Source: Rufibacter hautae (GTDB lineage: Bacteria > Bacteroidota > Bacteroidia > Cytophagales > Hymenobacteraceae). Taken from it: a stretch of 64,000 bases of DNA. The stretch's first letter is position 1, and each line of letters starts with the position of its first letter. Below are positions 1 through 7,970 of this stretch, one piece after another. Made by a program: the position numbers and the translations under genes. Under the pieces are notes generated by a model. It saw only the letters and a list, made by a program, of their open reading frames with translations, had not been told where the DNA came from and did no database searches. The stretch spans positions 620,001-684,000 of the forward strand of contig NZ_VKKY01000003.1 in the NCBI RefSeq assembly GCF_008271695.1. Direction: 5' to 3'.

Positions 1-324
1 ATTGAACTGAAAGACCAGATCCCGCAGGAAGTAGAAGGGAAATTTGGAAACTGGGTTTTTGGCTGCGACATCTGCCAGGATGTTTGCCCTTGGAACCGCT
101 TCAGCAAAGCACACAGAGAACCGGCGTTTGCGCCTCATCCAGAGTTGCTCCACCTCTCCAAATCTGATTGGCTGGAGCTAACCCAAGACGTTTTTAAGGA
201 TGTTTTCAGAAAATCGGCGGTGAAACGTACAGGCTTTGACGGGCTTACCCGTAACCTGCATTTTGTGGCGAAAGAGCCAGCCGCTTTCTTAGGCAGTGAG
301 GACGTTGCCGAAGACCTTATCTAA
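1..324 (+). CDS. queG: Epoxyqueuosine reductase QueG, C-terminal part (truncated by window edge)
   Basis: The frame is open from base 1 and ends at TAA 322-324, giving the last 107 residues. It contains a ferredoxin-like cluster, GCDICQDVCPWN, the second 4Fe-4S binding site of the QueG family (CxxCxxxCP). After it comes the helical tail, with 'KRTGFDGLTRNLHF' as in QueG proteins. QueG reduces epoxyqueuosine to queuosine, the last step of tRNA wobble-base modification, using cobalamin and two Fe-S clusters. The start and the catalytic N-terminal part lie outside the window. Its last 36 bases overlap the 3' end of a convergent small gene. Confidence 0.93.
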   Translation: MELKDQIPQEVEGKFGNWVFGCDICQDVCPWNRFSKAHREPAFAPHPELLHLSKSDWLELTQDVFKDVFRKSAVKRTGFDGLTRNLHFVAKEPAAFLGSEDVAEDLI

Positions 325-483
325 AATTGTGTTATAAGCGCCTGAAAAGTGATTGTAGCACCATTCCCGCAAGGTTTCCAGCTCTTTGTGCATTAGCATC
401 CGCATACTTTTCCGCAGTTCTTTTTCAAACAAACTGGAGTCAAAGCTTACTTTGTCTAAGATCAATTTCACGTACTCTAACAT
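289..483 (-). CDS. Small conserved hypothetical protein (64 aa)
   Basis: This 64-residue ORF with an ATG at 483 reads toward queG and overlaps its 3' end by 36 bp. The product is mostly helical and amphipathic, with charged/hydrophobic alternation (MLEYVKLILDKVSFDSSLF...KELRKSMRMLMHKELETL). It has no signal peptide, membrane segment or metal-binding motif. I recall similar 60-65-residue proteins beginning MLEYVKLILxKVSFD in Cytophagales genomes, which is why it is kept; the function is unknown. It could act as a small cytoplasmic adaptor, but that is speculation. Confidence 0.7.
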   Translation of the reverse strand: MLEYVKLILDKVSFDSSLFEKELRKSMRMLMHKELETLREWCYNHFSGAYNTILDKVFGNVLTA

Positions 484-610
484 GACTTTAAATAAGATGT
501 GATTTAATTTATGATGAATTAGATATTATGCAGACACAAAGATGCGACTTTTAATTCCATTCAGATTAACTATTTGTTAAAATATTTATACGGAATTGTG
601 TTTGTATTTA

Positions 611-654
611 TACAAAAAAGGGCTGAACTTGTACAAGTTCAGCCCTTTTTTGTA
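611..654. terminator. Bidirectional intrinsic terminator
   Basis: A perfect palindrome (GGGCTGAACTTG / CAAGTTCAGCCC) is flanked by A6 on the left and T6 on the right. It therefore makes a GC-rich hairpin with a U-run in both directions. It lies at the 3' end of the minus-strand ferritin-like operon. Confidence 0.9.
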
Positions 655-667
655 TAATATTTATAAT

Positions 668-1516
668 TTATGCAATAAACGGCATCACAATTGCATTTAC
701 CTGGGCAACAGTCAACGGCTCATCAAAGGCTTCTGAGGCCGCATTGGCGTCGATCGTGATTCCTCCGAAGGTTCCAGTGATGTTTACGGTAGCTTGGGTA
801 GTAACTTCCTCGCCATCATAGATGCCCTGGAACTCGGCAGGAAGTCCGCCTCTGTCTTTCATGGTGATCCAAGGTTTCAGGCCAGCCACGCCACTGGCCA
901 TATCGCGACGCATGCGGCGCAGGTGAGCGGCGTGTCTTGCTTCTACAGAGTGGATCTGCAGGGCGGCTTGTAGAACAATGTCGTTGCTCATCAGGGCCGG
1001 AGCGGCACCTTTGTAGGCTCTAACGCCAGTGTCTTCAAACGCCTGGGCCACGGCCAACATGGTTGGATAGCTGGTGAAGGTGGCGTTACCCAACAAGCCG
1101 TTAGCGGTCCAGTCAAAGCTAGCATCGGTGTAAGGGGTAGGGGCAGCACCGCCCAGGCCTGAGATGGCTGTGCGCAAGAAGTCTACGTGCGCTTTTTCGT
1201 GGTCACGGATCACACCGAAAGCAGTTTTACCGGCAGCGCTTGGGAAAATGTCCGTAGCAGCGGCTCTCAGGTAGAAGTGGTACTCCAGGTTTTCCAGCAA
1301 CAGCGCAAACTCCAGCACTTCGCGCACCGATGGCATGGTGGTGTTTTGGCCATAGGCCTTGTTCAGCATGGACCCAAACGCAATTGGAATAGCAGCAGCC
1401 GCCAGTTTCTTCCCGAAACCACCGAAGTGTTTGAAGACCTCGCGACGCGGATCAATGCGGTCAAAGATTTCCGGATCTACTTTCTCTACCTCTTTTAGTA
1501 TATTGAAGATATTCAT
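668..1516 (-). CDS. Ferritin-like domain protein (second gene of pair)
   Basis: The 282-residue product starts at ATG 1516 (MNIFNILKEVEK); an upstream in-frame extension would overlap the previous gene and is not needed. After a basic N-terminus and a hydrophobic stretch near residue 40 (KKLAAAAIPIAFGSML), it carries the iron-ligand helices of the ferritin-like (Ferritin_2) family: ENLEYHFY, DHEKAHVDFL and HSVEARHAAHLR. The likely role is a di-iron, possibly desiccation- or oxidative-stress-related protein outside the cytoplasm. The twin-arginine motif of its partner is absent here. It is 13 bp downstream of a paralogue (1530-2285), so the two are probably co-transcribed and may form a heteromer. 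Confidence 0.85.
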   Translation of the reverse strand: MNIFNILKEVEKVDPEIFDRIDPRREVFKHFGGFGKKLAAAAIPIAFGSMLNKAYGQNTTMPSVREVLEFALLLENLEYHFYLRAAATDIFPSAAGKTAFGVIRDHEKAHVDFLRTAISGLGGAAPTPYTDASFDWTANGLLGNATFTSYPTMLAVAQAFEDTGVRAYKGAAPALMSNDIVLQAALQIHSVEARHAAHLRRMRRDMASGVAGLKPWITMKDRGGLPAEFQGIYDGEEVTTQATVNITGTFGGITIDANAASEAFDEPLTVAQVNAIVMPFIA

Positions 1517-1529
1517 GGTTTTCTGATGA

Positions 1530-2285
1530 TTAGGTGGTTGGTAAACTGCTTGCGTTGATGGTTTCCTTGATGAAAGGCTGAGCGGCGGCCAATACCTGGG
1601 TTGGCGTGAGGGCCACATCCAGACCGTTGGCGTCTACAATGTTACCGGCTGTAATGCCAGCGGCGCCACTGGCGAAGGTGCCATTCTCAATCATGTCTCT
1701 GATCTCAGCGGCGTGTCTGGCCTCAACGGAAACAATTTTACCGGCAATGCCCAAGAAAGCAGCGCTGGTAAGCAATTTACCTGCCCCGTTGTAAGCGGCT
1801 ACACCCAGGTCTTCAAACGTTTTGGCATAAGTCAAAATTGAGGCCCGACTAGCCAAAGCATCGGTAGGAAGGTTAGGCGTCAGGCTTGGGATGATTTTGC
1901 TTGCGTCATTGGCGGTGATAGCTGCCTTGAAGAACTCACGGTGCGCCACCTCGTGGTTACGGATATCAGTGAGCACTTGTCTTTCAGTGGCGTTGGTGAA
2001 CAGGGTAGAGAAATTAGGCAACGCTACCACTGCGGTATAGAACGCGGCTTCCAATTGCTCCAGGGCGTAGGCGTAGTTCAGAATGCCTACATCGCCGGAG
2101 CCCAGGTTCACGGTGCCAGACATGTTGGTGTCAGTCATGTCATCATCGTCATCGCAGCCTGCCAGTAATAACGCCGATGCCGCTACGCCTGCTCCAGTGT
2201 ACTGAAGGAAAGAACGTCTGTTGAGAGGGTTTTTCAATCCCTGCAGGGTGCCCTGCTCTGGAACTGAATTTGTGTTTTTTGCCAT
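1530..2285 (-). CDS. Tat-exported ferritin-like lipoprotein (first gene of pair)
   Basis: I choose ATG 2285 (MAKNTNSVPEQ); the longer ORF runs into upstream non-coding sequence. At residues 20-45 there is a twin-arginine signal NRRSFLQYTGAGVAASALLLAGC, with an SRRxFL-like core and a lipobox (LLAGC) followed by an acidic run DDDDD. This suggests export folded, with iron, and lipid anchoring. Ferritin-like ligand helices follow: EQLEAAFY, NHEVAHREFF and VSVEARHAAEIR. Members of this family are found in tandem in many Cytophagales and are sometimes labelled desiccation-associated proteins. The biochemical role is not established by sequence. Confidence 0.87.
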   Translation of the reverse strand: MAKNTNSVPEQGTLQGLKNPLNRRSFLQYTGAGVAASALLLAGCDDDDDMTDTNMSGTVNLGSGDVGILNYAYALEQLEAAFYTAVVALPNFSTLFTNATERQVLTDIRNHEVAHREFFKAAITANDASKIIPSLTPNLPTDALASRASILTYAKTFEDLGVAAYNGAGKLLTSAAFLGIAGKIVSVEARHAAEIRDMIENGTFASGAAGITAGNIVDANGLDVALTPTQVLAAAQPFIKETINASSLPTT

Positions 2286-2509
2286 AGTTTTAAATAATTG
2301 AAGATGAAATAATTTCAATAGCCTGAAGCTCACTTGCCCTTGGCTGTACCCTGGCCCGGCTGCTTTCACCGGCGGAATTTGCGAGACCTACGAGGAGAGT
2401 TGTAGGCCTGGATTTCGGGTGTGGGAAAAAAAGTTGAGAATTGAGGTATTTCTTTCGGCAGGTTCTTGAACTATGCCCCAGATAGATAGGGAGGCTGAGC
2501 GGTTATTCG

Positions 2510-2517
2510 TACTTTTG
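2510..2517 (+). promoter_or_regulatory. Candidate Bacteroidota -7 box for batD
   Basis: TACTTTTG matches the Bacteroidota consensus TAnnTTTG and lies 46 bp before the batD start. I see no good TTTG -33 box at the usual distance. Confidence 0.45.
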
Positions 2518-2535
2518 TGAAAATTAAAAGGCGGC

Positions 2536-2570
2536 TTTTTAGGGCCGTTTTCAAGAAAACAGATGAAAAA
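2536..2570 (+). repeat. 36-bp intergenic palindrome, copy at the batD start
   Basis: TTTTAGGGCCGTTTT, then GAAAACAGATGAAAA: the right arm runs across the batD start codon, so the inverted repeat lies in the batD leader. Confidence 0.5.
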
Positions 2571-3996
2571 GGCGGTTATCTTCTTTCTATGGTTTATGGG
2601 CTGGGCCGCCTGGTGCAGCGCGCAGAGCCATACTGTAGAATTTGGCCCCACCTCCATTCCTATTGACCAATATTTCACTATTTCTTTAAAATCGCCGGGC
2701 GTGCGGCCGGCCAAAGTTGAAGGATTCCCAGAGATTGAAGGTTTGCAGAAAAGCACCCAGAAATCGTTTACCACTACTATCACCAAGGGAACCAAGACCT
2801 CTATGGTCTATACGCTTACCCAGCAATACGCGCCGCTTAAGGAAGGAGAGGTAACCGTGAAGCCCTTTACGCTGGTGGTGGACGGTAAGAATGTGCCTGC
2901 TCCGGGAATCAAGGTAAAAGTGGGACCGTCGGCGCCTGTGGTTCCGGTGCCCAAAGATAGCCTGGCCGCCCCCGCACCTGTAACCGCCGCTGCCCCAGAG
3001 TTTGTAGACGTGAAAGAGAATGCCTTCCTCACGCTGCACGTGCCCAAGGAGAAGGTGTTTGTGGGGGAAGCGGTACCAGTCTCGCTGTGGTTTTACGTAG
3101 CCGATGCTGACTTGGGCCTCTTGGACTTCTATGAGTTTGAATCGCAGATTGGAGCCATTGTGCGGCAGCTGAAACAGCGGAGCACCCTGGAGGAAGTGGT
3201 GCAGCAGGAGGAAATCCTGCCGGAGAAAATCAAGATAGGGGAGAAGCCGTTCACCCGCTATAAACTGTACGAAGCCCTCCTGTTTCCCATCACGCCGCAG
3301 CCGCTCCGTTTTCCGGTGGTGAGCCTGCGCATGATCAAATACAAGATCGCGAAAAACCCTTCGCTCCTCACCCAGAACCGGTTGCCCGAAAACAAAACCT
3401 ATTCGGCCCAAAGCAAAGACGTGACGGTACGTGGGTTGCCGCCGCACCCTTTGCGCGACCAGGTGGCGGTGGGCGTTTTCCGGCTGGAAGAGCAGGTTTC
3501 CCGCAAAACCGTTTCCCTGAACCAGAACCTGGTGTACCATTTCAATATCAAAGGGGAAGGCAATATCAGAACCCTGTCGGCCCCGCAGAGCCTGGGCATC
3601 TCCAGTGAGTTAGAAATCTACTCGCCAGAGATACGGCAAACCCTCGAAGTAACGCAGGGACGGCTAATGGGCAACAAAAACTTTCGGTATTTCATTGTGG
3701 GGCGCCAGGCAGGCGAGTTTCCTTTGCGGGAACTGTTCCAGTGGGTGTTTTTCAACCCCACAACTGCCCGCTATGACACCCTTCGGCCGGCGCTCACGGT
3801 GCAAGTACGGGGGCAGGAAGACCAAAATAGTTTCATCAGGGCGCAAGATGTGGGCGATTTTTACAATATTGCCGCCACAGAAAGCAATGAGCTCATCGGC
3901 ATAGACCAGTTCAAGGAGGTGCGCCTGTACACCAACGTGGTGCTGGGCCTGCTGCTGGGAGTGGCTTCGTTTATTTTCATACTAAAGAGGAAATGA
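2563..3996 (+). CDS. batD: BatD family protein
   Basis: The 477-residue product has a cleavable signal peptide (residues 1-21, ending WCSAQ), then beta-rich Ig-like repeats typical of BatD ('oxygen tolerance' family; pattern [28 protein letters not shown]). One C-terminal membrane helix sits near residues 452-471 ([16 protein letters not shown]) with a basic end. BatD proteins are periplasmic and membrane-anchored and usually belong to bat operons with MoxR ATPase and VWA proteins. Here it stands alone with aroC, whose ATG overlaps its stop by 4 bp. The molecular function of BatD is not well defined. Confidence 0.88.
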   Translation: MKKAVIFFLWFMGWAAWCSAQSHTVEFGPTSIPIDQYFTISLKSPGVRPAKVEGFPEIEGLQKSTQKSFTTTITKGTKTSMVYTLTQQYAPLKEGEVTVKPFTLVVDGKNVPAPGIKVKVGPSAPVVPVPKDSLAAPAPVTAAAPEFVDVKENAFLTLHVPKEKVFVGEAVPVSLWFYVADADLGLLDFYEFESQIGAIVRQLKQRSTLEEVVQQEEILPEKIKIGEKPFTRYKLYEALLFPITPQPLRFPVVSLRMIKYKIAKNPSLLTQNRLPENKTYSAQSKDVTVRGLPPHPLRDQVAVGVFRLEEQVSRKTVSLNQNLVYHFNIKGEGNIRTLSAPQSLGISSELEIYSPEIRQTLEVTQGRLMGNKNFRYFIVGRQAGEFPLRELFQWVFFNPTTARYDTLRPALTVQVRGQEDQNSFIRAQDVGDFYNIAATESNELIGIDQFKEVRLYTNVVLGLLLGVASFIFILKRK

Positions 3997-5072
3997 GTAA
4001 TACCTACGGATCCATTTTCCGGATCACCACCTTTGGGGAATCGCACGGGACGGCCGTGGGCGTGATTGTGGATGGCTGCCCCGCCGGCCTGCCCATCACC
4101 GTTGAGGAAATCCAGGCCGCGCTGGACCGTCGCCGCCCGGGTCAGTCCAAAATTACCACGCCCCGCGATGAGAAAGACCAGGTTCAAATCCTCTCTGGTA
4201 TCTTCAAAGGCCAGACGCAGGGTACGCCCATCGCGCTGGCGGTTTTCAACAAAGACCAGGCGAGCCACGATTACTCCCACATAGAAAACGCCTATCGGCC
4301 CTCGCACGCAGACTACACCTATACCGCCAAATACGGTTCCCGCGACCACCGCGGCGGCGGTCGGAGCTCGGCTAGGGAAACGCTGGCCCGTGTGGCCGCC
4401 GGGGTATTAGCCCAGAAATTTCTGGCGCAGCAAGGCATCCAGATCACCGCGTATGTCTCGCAAGTCGGCCCCATCCATGCTCCCGCTGATTACACCAAAC
4501 TAGACCTTAGCCAAGTGGACAGCAACATTGTGCGTTGTCCGCACCCCGAGACGGCCCAAACCATGATCCAGCTCATTGAGGAAACCCGCGACCGGCTGGA
4601 CACCGTGGGCGGCGTGGTCTCCTGCGTGGTTACCGGCGTACCGGCTGGCCTGGGAGAACCCGTATTTGACAAACTGCACGCTGAGTTAGGCAAAGCCATG
4701 TTGAGCATCAACGCGGTGAAAGGCTTTGAGTACGGCAGCGGCTTTGAGGGCGTGAGCATGTACGGTTCTCAGCACAACGATGTCTTCTATACCGATGACG
4801 ACGGTCAGGTGAAAACCCGCACCAACCACTCGGGTGGCATCCAAGGCGGCATCTCGAATGGTCAGGATATCTATTTCAAAGTAGCGTTCAAGCCAGTGGC
4901 CACTATCCTGCAGCCGCAGAGCACCATTGATCAAAGCGGCCAGGAAATCACCCTGCAAGGCAAAGGCCGCCATGACCCTTGCGTGTTGCCCCGTGCCGTG
5001 CCCATTGTAGATGCCATGGCGGCGCTGGTGCTTGCTGATTTTGTGTTGCGGCAGCGGACGAATAAAATATGA
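3993..5072 (+). CDS. aroC: Chorismate synthase
   Basis: The product has 359 residues, the normal length. Signature stretches are [11 protein letters not shown] near the N-terminus, [14 protein letters not shown] with [14 protein letters not shown] (FMN/EPSP-binding region), and [11 protein letters not shown] further on. The enzyme eliminates phosphate from EPSP to form chorismate, using reduced FMN, at the end of the shikimate pathway. It starts inside the batD stop region (ATGA overlap), which points to translational coupling. A strong hairpin follows only 2 bp after its stop. Confidence 0.97.
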   Translation: MSNTYGSIFRITTFGESHGTAVGVIVDGCPAGLPITVEEIQAALDRRRPGQSKITTPRDEKDQVQILSGIFKGQTQGTPIALAVFNKDQASHDYSHIENAYRPSHADYTYTAKYGSRDHRGGGRSSARETLARVAAGVLAQKFLAQQGIQITAYVSQVGPIHAPADYTKLDLSQVDSNIVRCPHPETAQTMIQLIEETRDRLDTVGGVVSCVVTGVPAGLGEPVFDKLHAELGKAMLSINAVKGFEYGSGFEGVSMYGSQHNDVFYTDDDGQVKTRTNHSGGIQGGISNGQDIYFKVAFKPVATILQPQSTIDQSGQEITLQGKGRHDPCVLPRAVPIVDAMAALVLADFVLRQRTNKI

Positions 5073-5074
5073 TA

Positions 5075-5112
5075 TGTTTAAGGCCTGTTTTTTGAAAAAC
5101 AGGCCTTAAACA
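5075..5112. terminator. aroC terminator built on the 36-bp palindrome
   Basis: A perfect inverted repeat, TGTTTAAGGCCTGTTTTT and its complement, starts 2 bp after the aroC stop. It is the cleanest copy of the palindrome family found across the window. No long U-run follows, so its strength as an intrinsic terminator is uncertain. Confidence 0.6.
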
Positions 5113-5114
5113 TT

Positions 5115-5417
5115 ATAAAGGATTTTGCTTGTGTTTGTGAGGTGATTTCCATTTGGAAGCGGTTTTTTTTGATAACGTAGTCCGTTTTTGCTGGCGTGGC
5201 GCCGCGGTTTGCGTGGGTTCAATAACTTCATTGTTCCATAGCTGGGCTCCGAGCGCTCACGGCCGCGGGGCCCCGCCTTCCGGTCTCGCGCTGCTGTTTT
5301 AGCCTTGGCCGGTTGGCCTGCCGCTCTCGCGGCACCAAGTCTAAAACAAAGGCGCTCAACCGAAAGGCTGGAAACAGAAATGCGCATCAGCTTATTTGCA
5401 CCATCAAAATTGTACAT
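5115..5417 (-). repeat. ~270-nt repeat body, copy A
   Basis: Read on the minus strand this shares long blocks with 26536-26810. These include TTTCCAGCCTTTCGGTTGAG, then GGAAGGCGGGGCC followed by CGCGGCCGTGAGCGCTCGG, and TGAACCCACG. Its middle is a hairpin (TTTAGACTTGG / CCAAGGCTAAA), while copy B has different bases that also pair. It directly follows a 67-nt three-hairpin element. An in-frame ORF runs through it, but I do not call it a gene. Confidence 0.8.
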
Positions 5418-5484
5418 GGTTCAAGTCTGTGACTTGGACCCAAAATGACGGGCAGTTTGCAACTGCCCTGAGGCGAGAGCCTCA
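5418..5484 (-). repeat. 67-nt three-hairpin element, copy A
   Basis: On the minus strand: hairpin 1 at 5484-5469 (TGAGGC/GCCTCA), hairpin 2 at 5468-5450 (GGGCAGTT/AACTGCCC), a 9-nt linker, then hairpin 3 at 5440-5418 (GGTCCAAGTC/GACTTGAACC). The same layout and exact length occur at 26469, 33359 and 44640. Confidence 0.9.
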
Positions 5485-5507
5485 AATCATGTGGGGTTAT
5501 TTTCAAG

Positions 5508-5559
5508 CAAAAGGCGCTTTCGGGCTGTTTTATTGAAAACAGTCCGAAAGTGCCTTTTG
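5508..5559. terminator. Long hairpin terminator downstream of the Na+/H+ antiporter gene
   Basis: CAAAAGGCGCTTTCGG... pairs with CCGAAAGTGCCTTTTG, and the inner arms are GGGCTGTTTT/AAAACAGTCC. It sits 16 bp past the 3' end of the minus-strand antiporter gene, and its core matches the 36-bp palindrome family. Confidence 0.75.
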
Positions 5560-5575
5560 TCCGTTAAGCGAACCT

Positions 5576-6958
5576 CTACAAAATCACTAGAATCCAAATC
5601 AAAGTCAGGACCGGGAGCAGGTAGACCAGGGAGTACTTGAACATATATTGGAAGAAGGGGGGCATGTTGACGCCGGCCTGCTCGGCGATGGATTTCACCA
5701 TGAAATTGGGTCCGTTGCCAATGTAAGTCATCGCGCCAAACAGAACCGATCCGATGGAGATGGCTTCCAGTACCAGCAGGGTCTCTGGGGTTTGGCCTAA
5801 GCCGTGGGCGAAGTGGGAGACTTGGGTGGTGTTGGCATAATTAAGGTGGTACTTGGCCATACCCAATGACAGGAAGTTGGCGTACGTGGGGGCGTTGTCC
5901 AGCACGCCGGAGAGAGAGCCTGCTACCCAGTAAAAGACCGAGGGTGTCAGTTTAGCGGCAAACTCGGGGGACGAGGCTAATTCTGCGGAAAGCTGCAACG
6001 CGGGCATCATGGTGAAGAAAATCCCGAAAAACAAAAACACCACCTCCAGAATAGGGTCAAAGGTGAAGTGGTTTCCGTTGAGCGCGGTGCGGCTGGCGAA
6101 TTTGAAACACAGGAAAGCGGCTATGAGCTGGACAATCTCCCGCATAAATGAGATTTTGATGCCGCCTTCTAGCGGAATGTACGGCAACCAATCAAAGGAG
6201 GCCGGGTTCAGGAACGTAGCGCCAATGATAACCCCCAGCCACAGCAGGTTGCGTTTGCCGGTAAAGTAGAACTCGGTTTTGGCTTCATTGCGGGCCTTGA
6301 CGGCAGGCTTCGGCGTAAAGGTTTCTTTGTTACGGCTGTCCAGAATATAGAAGATCAGGCATAGGGCGCCCACGGCCATAACCCAGGGCGTGAAAAGGTG
6401 CTGCAGCGTCCAGAAAAAAGGCACGCCTTTCAAGAAACCGATGAAAAGCGGCGGATCGCCCAGCGGGGTCAACAAGCCTCCCGCGTTGCTCACGATGAAG
6501 ATAAAGAATACGATCTGGTAAGGCTTGATGCGGTGGTTATTCAGCCTGATGAACGGCCTAATGAGCAGGAGTGAGGCTCCGGTAGTGCCAATCAGGTTGG
6601 CGATAATGGCGCCAAAGAGCAGAATCCCTACGTTAATGAGCGGCGTGGCATTCGCGTTGGCGTTGATGTAGATGCCGCCCGCGGCGACGTACAGAGAACT
6701 CAGCAAGATGGCGAAAGAGGCGTACTCGGCCAGGGTCTCCACCGGCAGGTGCGTGTCATGCAAGACAAACAAGTAATAGGCCAGTACCAGCAACCCTAAG
6801 CCTATGGAAATATTCTTGAATTGGTGGTGCCAGAAATTTGGGAAGAAAATTGGGCCGGTGGCAATCAGGCCAATCAGCAGGGCAAAAGGAACAATAAGGA
6901 AACCAGGCACATGGGGCGCCGAAGAGGTCAGCAGAACAGTGTCTAAAAGCATAAGCAC
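5576..6958 (-). CDS. Na+/H+ antiporter NhaD-like / citrate transporter-like membrane protein
   Basis: The 460-residue protein has about 11-12 hydrophobic helices. The motif NLIGTTGASLLLIRPFIR and later SNAGGLLTPLGDPPLFIGFL match the ion-transporter superfamily that includes NhaD and the CitMHS_2-type sodium:proton antiporters of Bacteroidota. Expected role: inner-membrane sodium/proton exchange. A start at 6958 or at the second Met (6952) is possible. Transcription is divergent from nfu. It is not assigned to a specific named gene because NhaD, ArsB and citrate transporters share this fold. Confidence 0.82.
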   Translation of the reverse strand: MLMLLDTVLLTSSAPHVPGFLIVPFALLIGLIATGPIFFPNFWHHQFKNISIGLGLLVLAYYLFVLHDTHLPVETLAEYASFAILLSSLYVAAGGIYINANANATPLINVGILLFGAIIANLIGTTGASLLLIRPFIRLNNHRIKPYQIVFFIFIVSNAGGLLTPLGDPPLFIGFLKGVPFFWTLQHLFTPWVMAVGALCLIFYILDSRNKETFTPKPAVKARNEAKTEFYFTGKRNLLWLGVIIGATFLNPASFDWLPYIPLEGGIKISFMREIVQLIAAFLCFKFASRTALNGNHFTFDPILEVVFLFFGIFFTMMPALQLSAELASSPEFAAKLTPSVFYWVAGSLSGVLDNAPTYANFLSLGMAKYHLNYANTTQVSHFAHGLGQTPETLLVLEAISIGSVLFGAMTYIGNGPNFMVKSIAEQAGVNMPPFFQYMFKYSLVYLLPVLTLIWILVIL

Positions 6959-7015
6959 GTAATGAAAGAAGGAGCAATCAGGATAAAGTTAAGGTTTATC
7001 CGGGAAAGCGGGGGC

Positions 7016-7051
7016 GTTTAGGGCTTCGTTTAAGAAAAACCGGCTTAAAAC
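7016..7051 (+). repeat. 36-bp intergenic palindrome between divergent genes
   Basis: GTTTAGGGCTTCGTTT and AAAAACCGGCTTAAAAC, in the 203-bp gap between the antiporter gene and nfu. The left and right arms pair imperfectly. Confidence 0.6.
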
Positions 7052-7102
7052 AGAGAAAGGGCGGTACCCAAGAAGTAACTAACAGGTATCGGAAATTCTC
7101 AC

Positions 7103-7110
7103 TAATTTTG
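7103..7110 (+). promoter_or_regulatory. Candidate -7 box for nfu
   Basis: TAATTTTG fits TAnnTTTG, 51 bp before the nfu start. The -33 element is not clear. Confidence 0.4.
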
Positions 7111-7161
7111 GAAACTTAAATACCTGAGCGTAAGTTTTTACTTTATATAAAGAAGACAGCC

Positions 7162-7779
7162 ATGACTGAAAATACAACCCAACCGGTTTCTGTGTACGCC
7201 GAGGCGAACCCTAACCCGGAGTCAATGAAATTTGTCCTGAACTCTACCTTGTTGGGAGAGGGCGGAAGCGTGGACTATCCAACCGTAGAAAGTGCCGCAG
7301 ATTCTCCTTTCGCGCAGGAGCTGTTCAACTTTGACTATGTGTCCCGCGTGTTCATCGCGAGCAACTTTGTCACCGTAACCAAGAACTCTCCGGTGCAGTG
7401 GCCGCACCTGATCCCAGAGCTGAGAACGTTCATTAAATCATACGTAGAGGCTGGCGGCCCTATTTTCCTGGGCAACCCGGTAACTACCAGCGCGGCTTCG
7501 GCCTCTGCCGAGGTGCCTGCTGACCTTTCTGCCGAAGACACGGAGATCTCGCAGAAAGTGATTGACCTGCTAGAGAATTACGTGCGTCCGGCGGTGGAGC
7601 AGGACGGTGGTAACATCACTTTCCGTTCGTACAAAGAAGGCGTAGTGACCGTGAACCTGCAAGGTTCCTGCAGCGGCTGCCCGTCTGCCACCGTTACTCT
7701 TAAAGCTGGCATTGAGAACCTGCTGAAGCGCATGGTACCCGAAGTGACCGAGGTAGTTGCCGAAGGCGTTGTGCTCTAA
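7162..7779 (+). CDS. nfu: NifU-like Fe-S scaffold/carrier protein (Nfu)
   Basis: The 205-residue protein has two domains. An N-terminal Nfu_N domain (residues ~10-105; ANPNPESMKFVLN is characteristic) is joined by an Ala/Ser-rich linker (residues 108-125) to a C-terminal NifU domain. That domain holds the cluster-binding motif CSGC at C170/C173 (GSCSGCPSATVTLK). Nfu proteins carry 4Fe-4S clusters from the assembly machinery to apo-enzymes in the cytoplasm. The gene is monocistronic, with a strong terminator 11 bp after its stop. Confidence 0.93.
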   Translation: MTENTTQPVSVYAEANPNPESMKFVLNSTLLGEGGSVDYPTVESAADSPFAQELFNFDYVSRVFIASNFVTVTKNSPVQWPHLIPELRTFIKSYVEAGGPIFLGNPVTTSAASASAEVPADLSAEDTEISQKVIDLLENYVRPAVEQDGGNITFRSYKEGVVTVNLQGSCSGCPSATVTLKAGIENLLKRMVPEVTEVVAEGVVL

Positions 7780-7790
7780 TAAATAACATA

Positions 7791-7838
7791 CCCGTCATGA
7801 AAAAGGCCCTGCTCTGTCAGGGCCTTTTTCATGACGGG
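7791..7838 (+). terminator. nfu intrinsic terminator
   Basis: CCCGTCATGAAAAAGGCCCTG pairs with CAGGGCC-T5-CATGACGGG. The inner stem GGCCCTG/CAGGGCC is followed by a T-run, itself embedded in a longer stem. Confidence 0.9.
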
Positions 7839-7970
7839 CTTTTCTGCCTTGCGAGGAAAGAGTCGAGTTTTTAGCCCGATTTTAGCAATTTCGGCCCGTT
7901 CTATATTCCACTAGCGGTATATTTTCATTTCTTTTGCCTATTTTCAAAGCAGATTCCAAAATGTACCCTA

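Noticed and set aside
5106-5417. Minus-strand 103-codon ORF
   Set aside because: It lies wholly inside the repeat body (copy A). The other copy has no matching start codon, and structure explains the conservation at least as well.
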